NCBI GenBank assembly: GCA_031761405.1
Contig: JASEVX010000001.1
Location: 25,363,606 to 25,427,605 of the forward strand
DNA length: 64,000 nt
Source of the DNA: Serripes groenlandicus
Lineage: Eukaryota > Mollusca > Bivalvia > Cardiida > Cardiidae
Reading direction: 5' to 3'
A model generated the notes under the pieces. That model did not search any database and was not told the origin of the DNA. It saw nothing but the letters and a program-made list of their open reading frames with translations. Shown in pieces: positions 21,440 to 33,657 of the stretch. The position numbers and the translations under genes were made by a program. How positions within the stretch are numbered: the stretch's first letter is position 1; each line of letters starts with the position of its first letter.

Positions 21440-22211
21440 ACAATATTAAATCGCATTTGATATTTTAATCTACATTAAATAGTTTCCGAAATTTGATGAC
21501 TGTCCGAAACGGTAAAGGCTGCTAATCAACAGTCGTGATTTCGAGTTACGGCGTTGTCAACATTCATTTTTTTGTCCGGCGATAGCTGTTTAACCTCAGT
21601 TTTGACCTAGATGTTAAACAAATGTTATAGATTGTAGACCAATCAAATGTTGTATTTAATGGATAATGTCGAAGAAATGAAGGAAATGAAACGTTTTGAT
21701 TGGTTCATAGATAAGTTGGCGATCCTACGAGAGGCACTAATAAGATGAAGTTTTAAAATGAAATTTGTAGAAATCTTGTAAACTTCGAGGATTGGTAAAG
21801 CCATGATGTTTAAACCAATAAAATATTGTGTAACTACCGAATCTATAAAACTCTGAAAACGTTCTCAGTGCACAGAAATGAACCCCATTCTCCAAATATG
21901 GCTTCTGATTTGTCATTTTGGATAACGAATTTGCTTCTGACCAATCAGGTTCTTAAGCACAAATTCTGAGTTGAAGTTTTGGAGCCTGACTGTGTGGCGG
22001 TACTTGGTCATATCAGCGTATGTAATCTTTTGCCATCTGTAAATGTATGTTCCAAAAATCATTTAGATGGCATCACGCATTGTATTTATAATGTCTCTGC
22101 TTCACGTTAAACGAGTGTAACTACAAACATGTACATGCATCGTAATTTGCAAGTTAAATCCATTTTGCATGAAGTCCAAGATGTGTTCCCCAGATGTGCT
22201 GCATACGAAGG
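21440..22211. other. Non-genic stretch upstream of exon 1
   Basis: A TATAAAA word lies near 21846. No promoter architecture is convincing and no repeat is recognised. Confidence 0.35.
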
Positions 22212-22400
22212 TTAACACTTTCCCGCATATTTATTTATTTTGCAACAGACGACTTTGGAAACATTTGCCAAAAATATAGAAACTGTATACATGAAAGAAC
22301 AATTTTTTTGAATAAATAATGAGCATTTTCTCTATCACAAAGTTTTCAAAGGTCGTCTGCTGCAGAGACGTCAGACAGCTTTGTGTGTCTGGGGTTACCT
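22212..22400 (+). mobile_element. Degraded TTAA-type MITE just upstream of exon 1
   Basis: Left TTAACACTTTCCCGCATA, GACGACTTTGGAAACATTTG, right GGTCGTCTGCTGCAGAGACG. The hairpin is lost. It lies about 50 bp from the exon 1 acceptor. Confidence 0.65.
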
Positions 22401-22452
22401 TGTGATTGTCATACCCAAACCAACGAACAAATCAGGTTTACCTTTCTTACAG

Positions 22453-22597
22453 TGCGGTGGTATTCCAATCATCAGCAGACGATCGCATGATGGGGGACGT
22501 TGAAGCAAGCGATGAAAAGTTCACGCCTTTCCGGCCATTCACGCGCCAAACGCTTCGTGAAATCGAGGAGAGAATCTCGAATGAAGAAGAGGCACAG
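22453..22597 (+). CDS. Nav: Sodium channel exon 1: start codon and N-terminus
   Basis: The acceptor CCTTTCTTACAG ends at 22452 and the donor GTAACC starts at 22598. ATG at 22487 starts a 37-codon run ending in phase 0. A second ATG follows directly at 22490 and either could serve. The residues FRPFTRQTLREIEERI followed by an acidic stretch are the hallmark cytosolic N-terminal motif of sodium channel alpha subunits. The upstream 34 bases are 5' UTR, although the frame happens to stay open upstream without an ATG. The exon sits alone, 18.4 kb before exon 2. Confidence 0.94.
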
Positions 22598-23449
22598 GTA
22601 ACCGATGCTTACGTTTGTGACTTTAACTTTTCAGCCATTAATCTTTTTTTTATTTATATATATATATATAGCTAAAATGTTGAACATAAACCTCCATTTT
22701 ACTCTTGCTTCAATCCCTCTTTCCTGCTATGTGCGTAACGCAGTGTCTGCATGACGCATTGGACTTTTACAGTCGTCTTCTCGCCGAGTTCGTCTGCACA
22801 TTTTTTTCTATCAGTTCCAATTAACTGGCTGGCGTATACATTGGGATTAACCAACGCCCTTTCAATGCGCATTTAAATCGTTTAAGAACAAATGCAATTT
22901 AATGATTTCATATTAATATTATTATAAATCTTCATAAAGTTTCTGTTAACAATCTCAGTTAAAAACATAAAATGAAATAAAATATGCATCTTATAAAGGA
23001 AATATTGTGTAAAGCGTCACCAAACCGTGTCACTTTAGCGATATTTCGGTATGATAAGCTAAGTTTATACACAATATAAACAAAGTTACTTCCCATGGGT
23101 AGGGTATACTTTCTCACCATCAACAAAAGTTACTTCCCTTGTTAAATTGAAACAGCCATTTGGAAGTACAGCCGAACACAGCCAAATCGTAGATTTTTCC
23201 GCCCGAAAACTTCATTCTAATAAAAGGTAGTATATCAATGATAAGGGATAAATATTCGTTTTCGAATTTATAGATCTATTGAAGATAATTTCGCTAATTT
23301 GGTCATTGAAATAAAAATATCGGATGCGACTAGTCAAAAAATAAAATCGCAATTGAAAACAGAAAACTTCTACCATTTTTTTTTCTTTCTTATATCAAAT
23401 TATTTTTAATTTCCAAAATGTTTCATCTGTTTATCCTCATGTTAATAGC

Positions 23450-23652
23450 TTAACATTTTCCCACATAGAACAAATTTGCAGCAGACGACTAATAACTGCT
23501 AGGAAAAAATAAAGAAAATTTCTGAAAATGAAATTATAATAATCAAATACGAGTTGAAAACATTGTGGCAAAAGGAGTGTTTTCACAGTGTTTTTTCAAA
23601 ACCCATCTGCTGCAGAGGCGTCAGAAAGTGTCTTTATGTGGGAAAAGGTTAA
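23450..23652 (+). mobile_element. Older TTAA-type MITE
   Basis: TTAA on both sides, left CATTTTCCCACATA, right TATGTGGGAAAAGG. Part of the hairpin is deleted. Confidence 0.72.
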
Positions 23653-23903
23653 TTAATGCAGACTAATTTGGAATAACGACATATCTACGGGTCTCCTTAG
23701 TTGTTGATAATAAGCAATAAAATAAACTACATTGTAGAGAACTAAATGAATCTTTAGACATCAGAAAATAGAAACACACTTTTCAATTGACAGCTAGTAC
23801 AAAGTCCTTGGAGAAAAGGATGAAAATAATGACGTCGGGGGAACTAAGGTAGATCACAAAGTTGAAAGGCTCTAGGATATATCTTTAAAAATAAAATCCA
23901 ATG

Positions 23904-24097
23904 CAGAGGACTAGATAAGGGGAGTGAACTGGTCTTTTCCCCACAATATCTCCCTTAATACTCAACTAATACCTATGTTGTGGGTACTCAAAAGAATTTT
24001 CTCACTGAGACGATTCTTTTGAGTATTTGCAACATAGGCTTTGGAGGTCAAATAAGGATTTTAGAACATGCAAAACGCCCCTTATCTTGAGCTCTGC
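23904..24097. mobile_element. Palindromic MITE with TCTAGATAAGG-like ends
   Basis: Left CAGAGGACTAGATAAGGGG, right CCCCTTATCTTGAGCTCTG. Central arms TGTTGTGGGTACTCAAAAGA and GACGATTCTTTTGAGTATTT fold back, making the whole 194 bp a hairpin. Confidence 0.8.
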
Positions 24098-24160
24098 CAA
24101 TGCACTTTCCGCCATACAATCTGTCCCACATTACAAAATAATTTCACATCGTTCAGATTT

Positions 24161-24446
24161 GAGCCCCGTTAGCTCAGTTGGTATTGATGCAGACTGTCAA
24201 TTTAGGGTTGTGAGTTCCAATCTCACCTTGGCCATTATTCTTCTAATGTTGGGCAAAAGACATTGCGACAGGACTCCTCATTCGTCTTCTTCCATTGAGC
24301 CTTCAATCTATGTTTAAAAGCAGCTGCCTACTGCTTTAAAGACAGTTTTGTGTACTACTGGTGTGAGAAAGCCAAGAAACACATGGGTAGGTGAAGTGGC
24401 TGCAGTGACATGACTGAATTTTCTTTTGAAAACGGTATGAAATCAA
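24161..24446 (+). mobile_element. SINE type A, diverged
   Basis: GAGCCCCGTTAGCTCAGTTG and box B GTTCCAATCTC are mutated relative to the 21148 copy. The 3' domain GTGACATGACTGAATTTTCT ends in AATCAAATCA. It starts 64 bp after the palindromic MITE. Confidence 0.75.
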
Positions 24447-24841
24447 ATCAAAAGCACTGCTCAAAGCTTTCAGTTGATAATCACATTGACAGTCCGATGA
24501 GATGAGAAGCAGGCTGTTTTCAAGGCATCTCAAGGCTGAGATACGCTGACCCATTCCCAATGGCAAAAGTCTTCAAAATCATGCAGAACTCCCAATTTTG
24601 CCATGTTAACCCTGGTTGTTATATATTCCGAAATAACAAATAATTGCGATTAATTTTCCCAATTAAAGGGCCAAATTCTAGTTCTCTGAATGCCTAGAAA
24701 AAGGCCTGAATAGATAGTTATCATCAGCCGGTGCTTTTATTAGCCTTTTCCACATGCACCTGCATTTTGAGACATCTGATTCTGAAGTATGTGACTTATT
24801 GCTCAAAATGATGGTTTCAACTGTATTCAAATCTGTATATA

Positions 24842-24940
24842 ACGCCTTGGTGGTGTAGTGGTAAAGCTCTGCCTAGGATACGGGAGGTCGGTGGTTCGAA
24901 TCCCAGCTGGGTCAAACCAAAGACTTTAAAAATGGCTTGC
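24842..24940 (+). mobile_element. SINE type B, 5' head
   Basis: GGTGGTGTAGTGGTAAAGCT (box A) and GGTTCGAATCCCAGCTGGGT (box B), then CAAAGACTTTAAAAATGG. The 3' part is lost. Confidence 0.7.
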
Positions 24941-25208
24941 GGGATAAGCATTTTTGTTTTTAACCAGGTTTTTTTTAGACTGTTCTACAAAGCTTAATAT
25001 TTCCTAATGCAGTTTTCCTTCTTTTTTCTAAATATTCGCAGCATTTGCACAGTGTAAGCGATTTAGCTTCTATCTATAATGTCAATTAGTTGCTTCATCG
25101 TGTTTTTTGTGTATCCATGGCCTTAGTAAATGATGATTCTATACATTGATTCAGTCAACCATGCTTCTGTACATAACAATTATGAAATTCCATTATTTGT
25201 CAACTCTC
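24941..25208. other. Non-genic intronic stretch
   Basis: AT-rich; nothing recognised. Confidence 0.4.
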
Positions 25209-25328
25209 AAGTACCGAAAAGAATCTTTTCAATGAGACGATTCTTTTGAGTACCCACAATGTAGGGTTTGAGTGTCTTATTAAAAAGAAATCAAGGTGAA
25301 ATATGCACCTTATCTGGAGGTCTGAATA
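25209..25328. mobile_element. Palindromic MITE, right half
   Basis: GAGACGATTCTTTTGAGTAC, CACAATGTAGGGTTTGAGTG and the end CCTTATCTGGAGGTCTG. Confidence 0.65.
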
Positions 25329-25496
25329 TATCTAGAGCAAACAATGGAATTATGTTTGAGGCATCGGTTTTGACTGGATATAAATTCATTTTGTAGTTTT
25401 AAAATACATCTAGAATTTCATAATTTTATTATTGTGTATTGTTTTAAAACATTAATGTGCTAGTTTAACCCTTTAACTCAGACAAGTCTTTTTTCT

Positions 25497-25727
25497 TGAA
25501 CCCTTTCCCTCATATAGATGCTTTCTGACGCCTCTGCAGCAGACAGCTTTTTGAAAACATAGTGACAAAAGAAGAAATTGCTCAAAACAAGCAGTTTCTC
25601 CTTTTGTCACAATGTTTTCCACTTTTAGTCATAGGTTATCCATTCAATTATAGAGATTTTCTATTTTTTGACAAAATATGTTCAAAGTCGTCTGCTGCAG
25701 AATTGTCGTATGAGGGAAAGGGTTTAA
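25497..25727 (-). mobile_element. TTAA-type MITE
   Basis: Left flank TGAA, right flank TTAA. Arms and hairpin (GCTCAAAACAAGCAG) are intact. Confidence 0.85.
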
Positions 25728-26404
25728 GCCAATGTTGTAACTAAAACCCCTAGTCTTTGTCAGTGCATTGTTTATATGTTTAGGTTACATTCTATTGCAA
25801 TATGTGCCAATACATTTCAAATTTTATCACTTTACCACATACAGATGCATTTTGACAAATTAATATACAGCAGACTTCTTTGAGGTAAAAGGATAAATTG
25901 TTCATCATGAGCAATTTCCCCTTTCCTGCAATGATTTTTATCTTTTATCTGATATTGTAATTCCACTCTGACAGAGAGCTTAACATTTCCACATTTTTTT
26001 TTTTTCAATGTTGTCTGCTGCAGAATATATCAATGTGGATATGGGTTAAGTTTCATAATTACAATGTACATGTATATAAGAGTATATATAATAACTGCAT
26101 ACAAAACACCACCCTTGAATCAAAACCATTTCAAAAATAAAAAATGTGGGCCTGTGGCAACAGCTCATCATCAAATTTTGCAATATTATTCTGTAAAAAA
26201 GTCTTTGAAAATTTAACACTGAAATATTTAAAAAAAAAATGGTCCAAATGTTATGTTTCAATGCCTTTAATGATGTTCCATAAATATATGCTTTAATGAA
26301 ACTAATTCAACAAATTGTATATATGTTATGAGTAACAAGATTTTTTTTTTCTTTTTTTTTAAAATAAATAAATTAATTATCCATCTTAGCATGTCTGTTT
26401 TTAA

Positions 26405-26640
26405 AAGAAAAAAGTCAGGCTATTGTGATACCCTTGCCGCCGTCTGCGTCGTCACAAAACTTTAACCTTACCTCATAACTCAAAAATATTTCAACATTTT
26501 CAAATGAAACTTGGTACACATGTTTCTAGGACCAATACGCATGTCAATTCCTAGTCACGTATTAAACTCATGCCCCTTTTTCGACTTAAAAAAACTCTCA
26601 GGCGTGTGTTGGAGTTCGCTCCACGGCACTCTTGTTTCTA
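26405..26640. repeat. Dispersed repeat with GTCAGGCTATTGTGATACCC
   Basis: Shares TTGTGATACC, CGTCGTCACAAAACTT, ACCTTACCTCATAACTC and GGTACACATGTTTCTAGGA with copies at 56163 and 59455, and ends CACTCTTGTTTC. Noncoding; transposon class not determined. Confidence 0.65.
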
Positions 26641-26769
26641 TAAAGTGTCAAATTAAAAATTGAAATCAATAAGTAGACAATTGAGCTTGTTCTGGAGTTT
26701 TCTTGTCTAGAAAATCAAAGAGAATCGAGGTAATTAGCAACTGCATATTTGATAATTGCTAGTAGTAGC

Positions 26770-26983
26770 TTAACCCTTTCCCTCATACGACAATTCTGCA
26801 GCAGACTTATTTTGTCAAAACATAGAAAATCTCCATATTTGAATGGATATACAAAAAGTAGAAAACATTGTGGCAAAAGGAGAAATTGCACGTTTTGTGC
26901 AATTTCTTCTTTTGTCACTATGTTTTCAAAAAGCCAACTGCTGCAGAGGCGTCAGAAAGCGTCTACATGAGGGAAAGGGTTAA
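26770..26983 (+). mobile_element. TTAA-type MITE, 5' arm shortened
   Basis: TTAA on both sides. About 15 bp is missing after GCAGCAGAC (CTTATTTTGTC). Confidence 0.85.
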
Positions 26984-27055
26984 AGCAGAAATGTTATGAA
27001 ATAATTCCATACTGCATCCCCATTATGGTTGCAGGGCCACACAGTTCAATTAAAG

Positions 27056-27273
27056 TTACCCTTTACCTCAGCAGCAGATGACTTTGAAAATATTTTGTCA
27101 AAAAAAAGAAAATCTCCATAATTGAATGCAATAGCTTATGACTAAAATTGGAAAACATTGTGGCAAAAGGAGAAATTGCTCGTTTTGAGCAATTTCTTCT
27201 TTTGTCACTATGTTTTCAAAAAGCTGTCTGCTGCAAAGGTGTCAGAAAGCGTCTATATGAGGGAAAGGGTTAA
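27056..27273 (+). mobile_element. TTAA-type MITE
   Basis: The left end is eroded (TTACCCTTTACCTCAGCAGC). The right end and TTAA are intact. Confidence 0.8.
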
Positions 27274-28422
27274 AGTAATTGTTTCCAACATACAACAAAT
27301 ATGCAGCAGTCATTTAGGTTTTTTTTATTTAGAAAGTCTAGGATAATGAAACTACAGTTATCAAATAAAGTTATATATATTGTGATAAAAGGAAACATTG
27401 CTTATTATGAACGATTTCTCCTTTTGGCACAATGTTTTCAAAAGTTGTCTGCTTCATAACGTATCTATATATGGGAAAAAAAAGGGAGAAAATGATCTTA
27501 TTTTGAAGGGAAAAAAAGGTGTAATTTTTCCACTGTTTTTGAAAGTATTCCACAATTTCATTTTTTCTACAGCAAAAGACTCTAAAAATCTCATATCAGG
27601 TGAATGGGTAGGATATTTTCAATTTGAAAGAGTCTACAAGCATCGTATTAGTTAATTGGTGAAATAATGATGCAGACATATAGCCATCAGCTACAACATA
27701 AAGGTACTATCCATATTGATAGCGTGTCTGGATATTAACCCGTTTCCATTTGCAGACGCATTTTGAAACAATCTGCAGTGGATGACTGACTTGAGAAATT
27801 ACTGTGGCTGAAGGTGAAATAGCTCTCAATGATCTCAAGGTTCTGACAACTCTATCCATTAAGTACACTTTTATTTGTAGAATTTGTTTTTGCCCAGATG
27901 ATGTCATAGTCGTCTGCCGCAAAATTCTGTCTTTTACAACCAAATCTATAGCAGAAGACTTTGAAAACATATTTCACAAAAATATTGGAAATTCTTATAA
28001 AAGGAACTACATGTATAGTTTTTGAATCGAGTTGAAAACATTGTGGCAAAAGGAGAAATTGCTCATTATAATGAACAATTTCTCCATTTAATTGCCATAA
28101 TGTTTTCAAAAGACATCTGCTGCAGAGGCTTCAGAAAGCATCTTTATGTGAGAAAGGGTTAAAGTAAAATAGATAGATACCAAAGCTAGAGGCAGTCTGC
28201 AATGATGAATTGGTCCACGCCACAGAAATACAAACCTTCTGGGAGATTTTAAACAAAAAACCCTTTAAGATCAGGGCCCAGAGTTCCCGTAGCATTCTAA
28301 ATTCATTTAAATTCTAAATCTAATGATGACCTTTCAGATTAGTAATAACCCATACTCAATTAGCATTCTAAACTCATTTAAATTCTAAATCTAATAACGA
28401 CCTTTCAGATTAGGGCACATGT

Positions 28423-28652
28423 TTAACCCTTTCCCTCATACGACAATTCCGCAGCAGACGACTTTGAACATATTTTGTCAAAGCATAGAAAATCTCCATA
28501 ATTGAATGGATAACCTATGACAAAAAGTGGAAAACATTGTGGCAAAAGGAGAAATTGCTCGTTTTGAGCAATTTCTTCTTTTGTCACTATGTTTTCAAAA
28601 AGCCGTCTGCTGCAGAGGCGTCAGAAAGCGTCTATATGAGGGAAAGGGTTAA
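28423..28652 (+). mobile_element. TTAA-type MITE between duplicated host segments
   Basis: Full-length, TTAA at both ends. GCAATGATGAATTGGTCCAC at about 28199 and GCAATGATAAATTGGTCCAC at about 28751 show that the host sequence is duplicated on both sides. A second short duplication (AATTCTAAATCTAATGATGA) lies at 28285-28413. Confidence 0.88.
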
Positions 28653-29360
28653 CTAGCATTCAAAGTTAATCTTAATACGAAGAATATTATATATTTGAAA
28701 TTTAAGTTAAGGTAAATTAGACACATACCAAATTAAGCTAGAGGGTGTCAGCAATGATAAATTGGTCCACGCCACAGAAAAACAGAACTTCTGGAGGGGC
28801 AAAAACGCTGTTTATATCAAGTTGTCTGCTATTGAGGCTGCAGAAAGCATCTGTGTGTGGAAGAGTTAATATTATGCATATAAACTAATAAAACCATTTA
28901 TAGGAAAATGAGATCTAGTATTATCTGACCCATTGTCTGTATTACATATATACAAACTTTGAAATAAGTGATCCTGTTCCCTCTCTGCGATTTGTTGTAA
29001 GCATAGGCTTCATAATATATGTCTTAGAAGGTAGTTTAATATATGTTTTTTAAAAATCAACAATTTGTTACATGTTTATTTATCAAATATGAGATATAGT
29101 CATGAAAAAACCTACAAAATATATGCACAGTAAAAACTTTGCTCAGTGTGTGTATGTGTACAGTCTTATCAAAGTTAACATAGTCTGCCTTTTGAAGGTT
29201 TGATTATATCTGACAACCAAACCAAAGTTCACCATTATCCTGCTGAGTACGCGACTGTATACAGCAAGTGCTTATGATCTATATTGCAAATTGTGTAGAC
29301 TTAAAAGATCATCATGCACATTCATGCAGTCTCATATTTGTCTACGTTGCTCACTACTCA

Positions 29361-29596
29361 TTAACCCGTTCCAACCTGTAGACGCTGTTCAACACATCTG
29401 CAGCAGAATACTTTTGAAAACATTGTGACAAAAGGAGAAATTGCTCAAAACAAGCAATTTTGCCTTTTGCCACAATGTTTTCCACTTTTTTCAGTATCAG
29501 TATTTATGCTGTCATTTATAAAGTTTTTCCATATTTTTGAGTAGACATTTTCAATTGTCGTCTGCTGCTGATTTGTCTTATGTGGGAAAGGACTAA
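29361..29596 (+). mobile_element. Older TTAA-type MITE, variant B
   Basis: TTAACCCGTTCCAACCTG at the left and TATGTGGGAAAGGACTAA at the right; hairpin intact. Confidence 0.75.
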
Positions 29597-30189
29597 TGAG
29601 TATTTAGTAAAGGCTTGGCCATGAATAAATAGGAACTTGTCAAAATTTAGCAGTAAAATACAACCTGTGTTTAAAGACTGACCTTGGGAAGAGAACACTC
29701 TGGTCTTTGTTCACAGGTGCTCTTTAATTGCAGGATCATTTATGCAGAAAATGAGTCATTGGGAAATTAAAAGTGTGGTTGCTTTAGACAGGTCGATTGT
29801 TATACAAAGGTGGTCTTTAGCACAGGTTTGAATGTTTATGAAAACAGTTGTAGAAAGTCAGCAGGATAAAGATTTGACTCTTTCCCACATTGCAGACACA
29901 TTTTGGAAACATTGTGGCAGAAGTAGAAATTTTGTCGGTTTGGTCAATGCATTGGCTACTTAGTATTAATAGAAATACCAAAATTAATATAGAATTATAC
30001 ATTGTGTAGTCTTTTTAATCTAGTGTTTGCTTTCCTTTGTTTTGTCTCTATGTATTATGTATAGCGATTTAGCTTTGTTTTGATCCAGGAACAAGAACTT
30101 ACAAGTTTGGTAAGGATACCTTGTGTATGAAGGATGGTTGGATTGCTCTTGTGATCTTGACATGGCTTGTGACCTTGAAATTATTCCCT

Positions 30190-30190
<1 letters not shown>

Positions 30191-30226
<36 letters not shown>
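30191..30226. repeat. Poly(T) tract of about 36 bases
   Basis: An uninterrupted T run; possibly the inverted tail of a retroposed sequence, with no body identified. Confidence 0.8.
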
Positions 30227-30230
<4 letters not shown>

Positions 30231-30657
30231 AAACTGGGCACTTGGTTATTTATGAGGTCAAAATAACAGGATTTTGTTTAGCCCAATTCAATTTACTAAT
30301 AGAACTTGTTTTTTAATTTGTTACAGCTGCAGATTTGACATTATTAAGCTTTGACCACTATTTAAAGCACTGACTTTGTAACTGAACATTTTAATTTGTT
30401 AGAACAATTTAATCCTTTCCCATGTATAGACATTTTCGATACAACTTCAGCACATTGTTATTGACAAGATAGCTTAAGAAAACATAATCTGGAAAAAGGA
30501 GAAATTTGCCAATCTTTTCTCAATATGTTTCCATTGTTGAAAAATCTATAAAATATCATATTAGGATTTTTTTTTTATAAATCTGTTGCAACCCATGTAT
30601 TTGTAAATACTCAATACGTATCTGGCTAAAGAAAAATTCCTTTTATTTGTACCTCTT

Positions 30658-30887
30658 TTAACCCTTTCCCTCATATAGACGCTTTCTGATGCCTCTGTAG
30701 CAGACGGCTTTTTGAAAACATAGTGACAAAAGAAGAAATTGCACAAAACGTGCAATTTCTCCTTTTGTCACAATGTTTTTCCACTTTTTGTCATAGGTTA
30801 TCCATTCAATTATGGAGATTTTCTATGTTTTGACAAAATACGTGCAATGCCGTCTGCTGCAGAATTGTCGTATGAGGAAAGGGTTAA
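30658..30887 (-). mobile_element. TTAA-type MITE
   Basis: Full-length inverted copy with TTAA at both ends. Confidence 0.9.
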
Positions 30888-31742
30888 ATATTCTAACTAG
30901 CAAAGCTGTTCTGACCAACACGCTAACACATTCATAAAAGCTGTCTAAACCATCCCCTCAAAAATGACATAATCATAATTTCATTTTTATGGGGACGGTT
31001 CAGGCAAAAGAATATTCTGCAAAAATAAATATTGATTGAGCAGCGCATAGTGCAAATATCAATTATAATTTTGTTTGCCCTTTCCCATAATCAACAAGTA
31101 TGCAACAGATGACTTTGAAAACATCTAGGAAAATATGTGATGAATCTTTATGAATAAAATTATTATCATTGAAATGAGTTGAAAATTATGGGAAACAGAG
31201 AAATTGCTCATAATAAGCCATTTCTCCTATTGCCAAAATGTTTTCAAAAGTCCTCTACAGCAATTTGTGGCATCTGCAGCAGACAATTGTTAATACAAAA
31301 AAATGTGGCCAAAAGAGAAATTGCTCACTATGTTTTCAATTATTTTCAATAATAATTTATTGTTACTGTATTTCATTTATAGAGATATTCCATATTTTCT
31401 GTTTCCCCCATTCAACAAATCTGCAGGAGCTACTTTCAAAATATCTAGGCAAACATATGGTAAAGCTCTATAAATGTAGAGTTGAAAACATTGTGGCAAT
31501 TTCTTCTTTTGTCTGAATGTTTTCAAAAGTCGTCTGCTGCAGAGGCGTCAGAAGGCATCTGTTTGTTGGAAAGGGGGTTAATATGACACCATATTCTAAT
31601 AAAGAAAAAGTCAATAAACTGATTACCCTATCCTGCTCTACACTGTTTGTTAATTGTTGAATAATACAAGCAGTGCTCCGAGCAAACCAACATCAGCAGG
31701 GCTGGAGAATGTTACCGTGGCAGGACAAGTAGTAAAAGCAAT

Positions 31743-32008
31743 ATGAGCCGTTCCACGAGAAAACCAACATTGTGGACTCTGCGTAAAGTGTTGACCAAGA
31801 TCATCCTAAGCATGCCACGCAGGCTTTCCCCTGATAGACACTTTCCGCCTTCTGTGGATTTTCTGTTTCAGGAATCACTACTCTATACCTCTATCCCCCT
31901 AAGACGGATTGTTTCAGCCCGGATCAGTCTGCCCTGACTGCGCAGGCTGATATGGGTCGATACATTACGCAGAGGCCATAATGTTGGTATTCTTGCGGGA
32001 CGGCTCAT
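31743..32008. mobile_element. Short core element (ATGAGCCGT...ACGGCTCAT)
   Basis: Inverted ends ATGAGCCGTTCCACGAGAAA / GCGGGACGGCTCAT. Inside, CTCTATCCCCCTAAGACGG and GCAGGCTGATATGGGTCG. Confidence 0.8.
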
Positions 32009-32035
32009 ATTATACTTGTGGAAGACTTTTATTAA

Positions 32036-32310
32036 TTTAAAGAGGAGTAAACTGGTCATTTTCACCTATATTTCTTCTTATGACTCAACCAAACCCTATG
32101 TTGAGGGTACTGTACTGAAAAGTATATTGCCCTATGTTATGGGTACTGAAATGAATCCTGCCCTATGTTTTGTTTGGGTACTGAAAGAACTGTCTCACGT
32201 AGATGATTCTTTTCAGTAGTACCCATAACATAGGGTTTGGTGAAGTAATAAGAGATAAAATAAATTATGGGGAAAAATACTAGTTTACTCCACCTTATCT
32301 AGAACTGTGA
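32036..32310. mobile_element. Palindromic MITE with internal reduplication
   Basis: AACCAAACCCTATGTTG...CCTATGTTATGGGTACTG...CCTATGTTTTGTTTGGGTAC shows the left arm copied three times before the inverted right arm ACCCATAACATAGGGTTTGG and the end CCTTATCTAGAACTGTG. Confidence 0.75.
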
Positions 32311-32582
32311 GTAGTAGTAGAAACAAACTACTTATGGTTACATATCCTATTCGTCCTCCAAAAATTATTCTAGCCATGGTCGTGTGTACAAGAAGATTTT
32401 CCTCCCGAGTCACCAGAAATTGTACAGACCATGGCTAGCAGACGATTATACTCTTCCAGCCCTGCTCAGTGTATTTGTATCAAGTGCAGAATGGTGTTTT
32501 TAAGTATCTATCAACAGTATTTTAGTTATATCACTGCCTCTCCCGGAAAAGCCACCGGCACTGCTGGTAAATTTATCCTGAC

Positions 32583-32824
32583 CAGGGTCGTAGCTCCCTT
32601 AAGGCACTGTAGGCACGTGCCTACACATTTTTTCTAAAAATGTCCCAAAATGCAGCTGCGGCATTACACATCTGCGTAATGTATCGACCAGATCAGCCTG
32701 TATATCAGGGTAGGCCTGTGTGGCATGCATATGCTGATCCGGGTCGATACTTTACGCAAAGTCCACAATGTTGATTTTCTCACGAGACGGCCTACACATC
32801 GATTATTGCAAAGCTACGCCCCTG
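32583..32824 (+). mobile_element. CAGGGGCG-ended element inside a SINE, 5-bp TSD
   Basis: Flanked by the perfect CTGAC duplication (32578-32582 and 32825-32829). Shortened by an internal deletion of about 100 bp (242 bp against 334-346 in other copies). Confidence 0.88.
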
Positions 32825-32899
32825 CTGACATCAGTCATAAATAATGCTAACCCCAGCAATCTATTAGCACCAAGTAGGGAAGCCATCACTAGAATTTTT

Positions 32900-33112
32900 C
32901 AACCCTTTTCCACATACGACAAATCTGCAGCAGACGACTTTGAAAACATTTCAACAATAATATGAAAAATCTCCCTAATTAAAGACATACTTATTGAATA
33001 GAAATTAAAACATTGTGTCAAAAGGAGAAATTGCTCGTTTTGAGCAATTTTTTCTTTTGTCACAAAGTTTTCATAAGGCGTCTGCTGCAGAGGGGTCAGA
33101 AAGCAAAGGATT
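32900..33112 (+). mobile_element. TTAA-type MITE inside the same SINE
   Basis: Left flank TCAA, right flank TTAA. The right arm is damaged (GAAAGCAAAGGA). Removing it rejoins the SINE at GAATTTTT and GTCTTTGGTATGACC. Confidence 0.75.
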
Positions 33113-33539
33113 AAGTCTTTGGTATGACCCCTGACCCGGGATTGAACCCGGGCCTCCCACCCTCGAGGTGGACTGAGACGTGGATCTGCTTGCCAAACCA
33201 TCTTACACGATCCGAATCTGCACAGTTTCTAAGAGGTGACTTGAAAGCTTCTGTAACTATTGCCAATCTGTTGAAATCCAGATTTGACCGTCCCTGAATT
33301 GTTATGGTTAGAGACAGGAAACCAGGCCCCGAAATTATAACACTTTTAAAATGATCAATGTGATCACAGAGTATGAAAAGTCAAAACTATGAAACTTTTC
33401 AAATGTTCTCCATGCTCAACTTTAGCACATTGTATGAAGTTATGAACAGTCAAAACTATAAAAACTTTTCAAGAACATTTCAAGTTTTATAGTTTATAGC
33501 CCTTCGGGTCATATCAAGGACACTAAAAAAGGATAATGA

Positions 33540-33657
33540 TGGCTTACCTCCATTGGCGCTCAGTGATGCAGGAATAGCATTATTATTAATGTCCTGGTGT
33601 CAGGTTAGATAATTCCGGATAATACTGGAAATTTACCCAGGATACACATGATATAAC
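33540..33657 (+). mobile_element. SINE type B, 3' fragment
   Basis: TGGCGCTCAGTGATGCAGGA and AAATTTACCCAGGATACACA, cut off by the next MITE. Confidence 0.55.

Larger units (their letters stand above)
32500..33205 (-). mobile_element. SINE type B, inverted, carrying two later insertions
   Basis: Three separated pieces (32500-32582, 32825-32899 and 33113-33205) together give one inverted SINE: 3' domain (TTTTAGTTATATCACTGCCT), body (AAATAATGCTAACCCCAGCA) and head with inverted box B (GGGATTGAACCCGGGC). The gaps are filled by the CAGGGTCG element and a TTAA-type MITE. Confidence 0.8.

Noticed and set aside
21840..21880. TATAAAA and a downstream TCAGTG as the channel promoter
   Set aside because: The first coding exon begins at a splice acceptor 600 bp later, with no donor clearly linking the two; single TATAAAA words are frequent in this AT-rich sequence.
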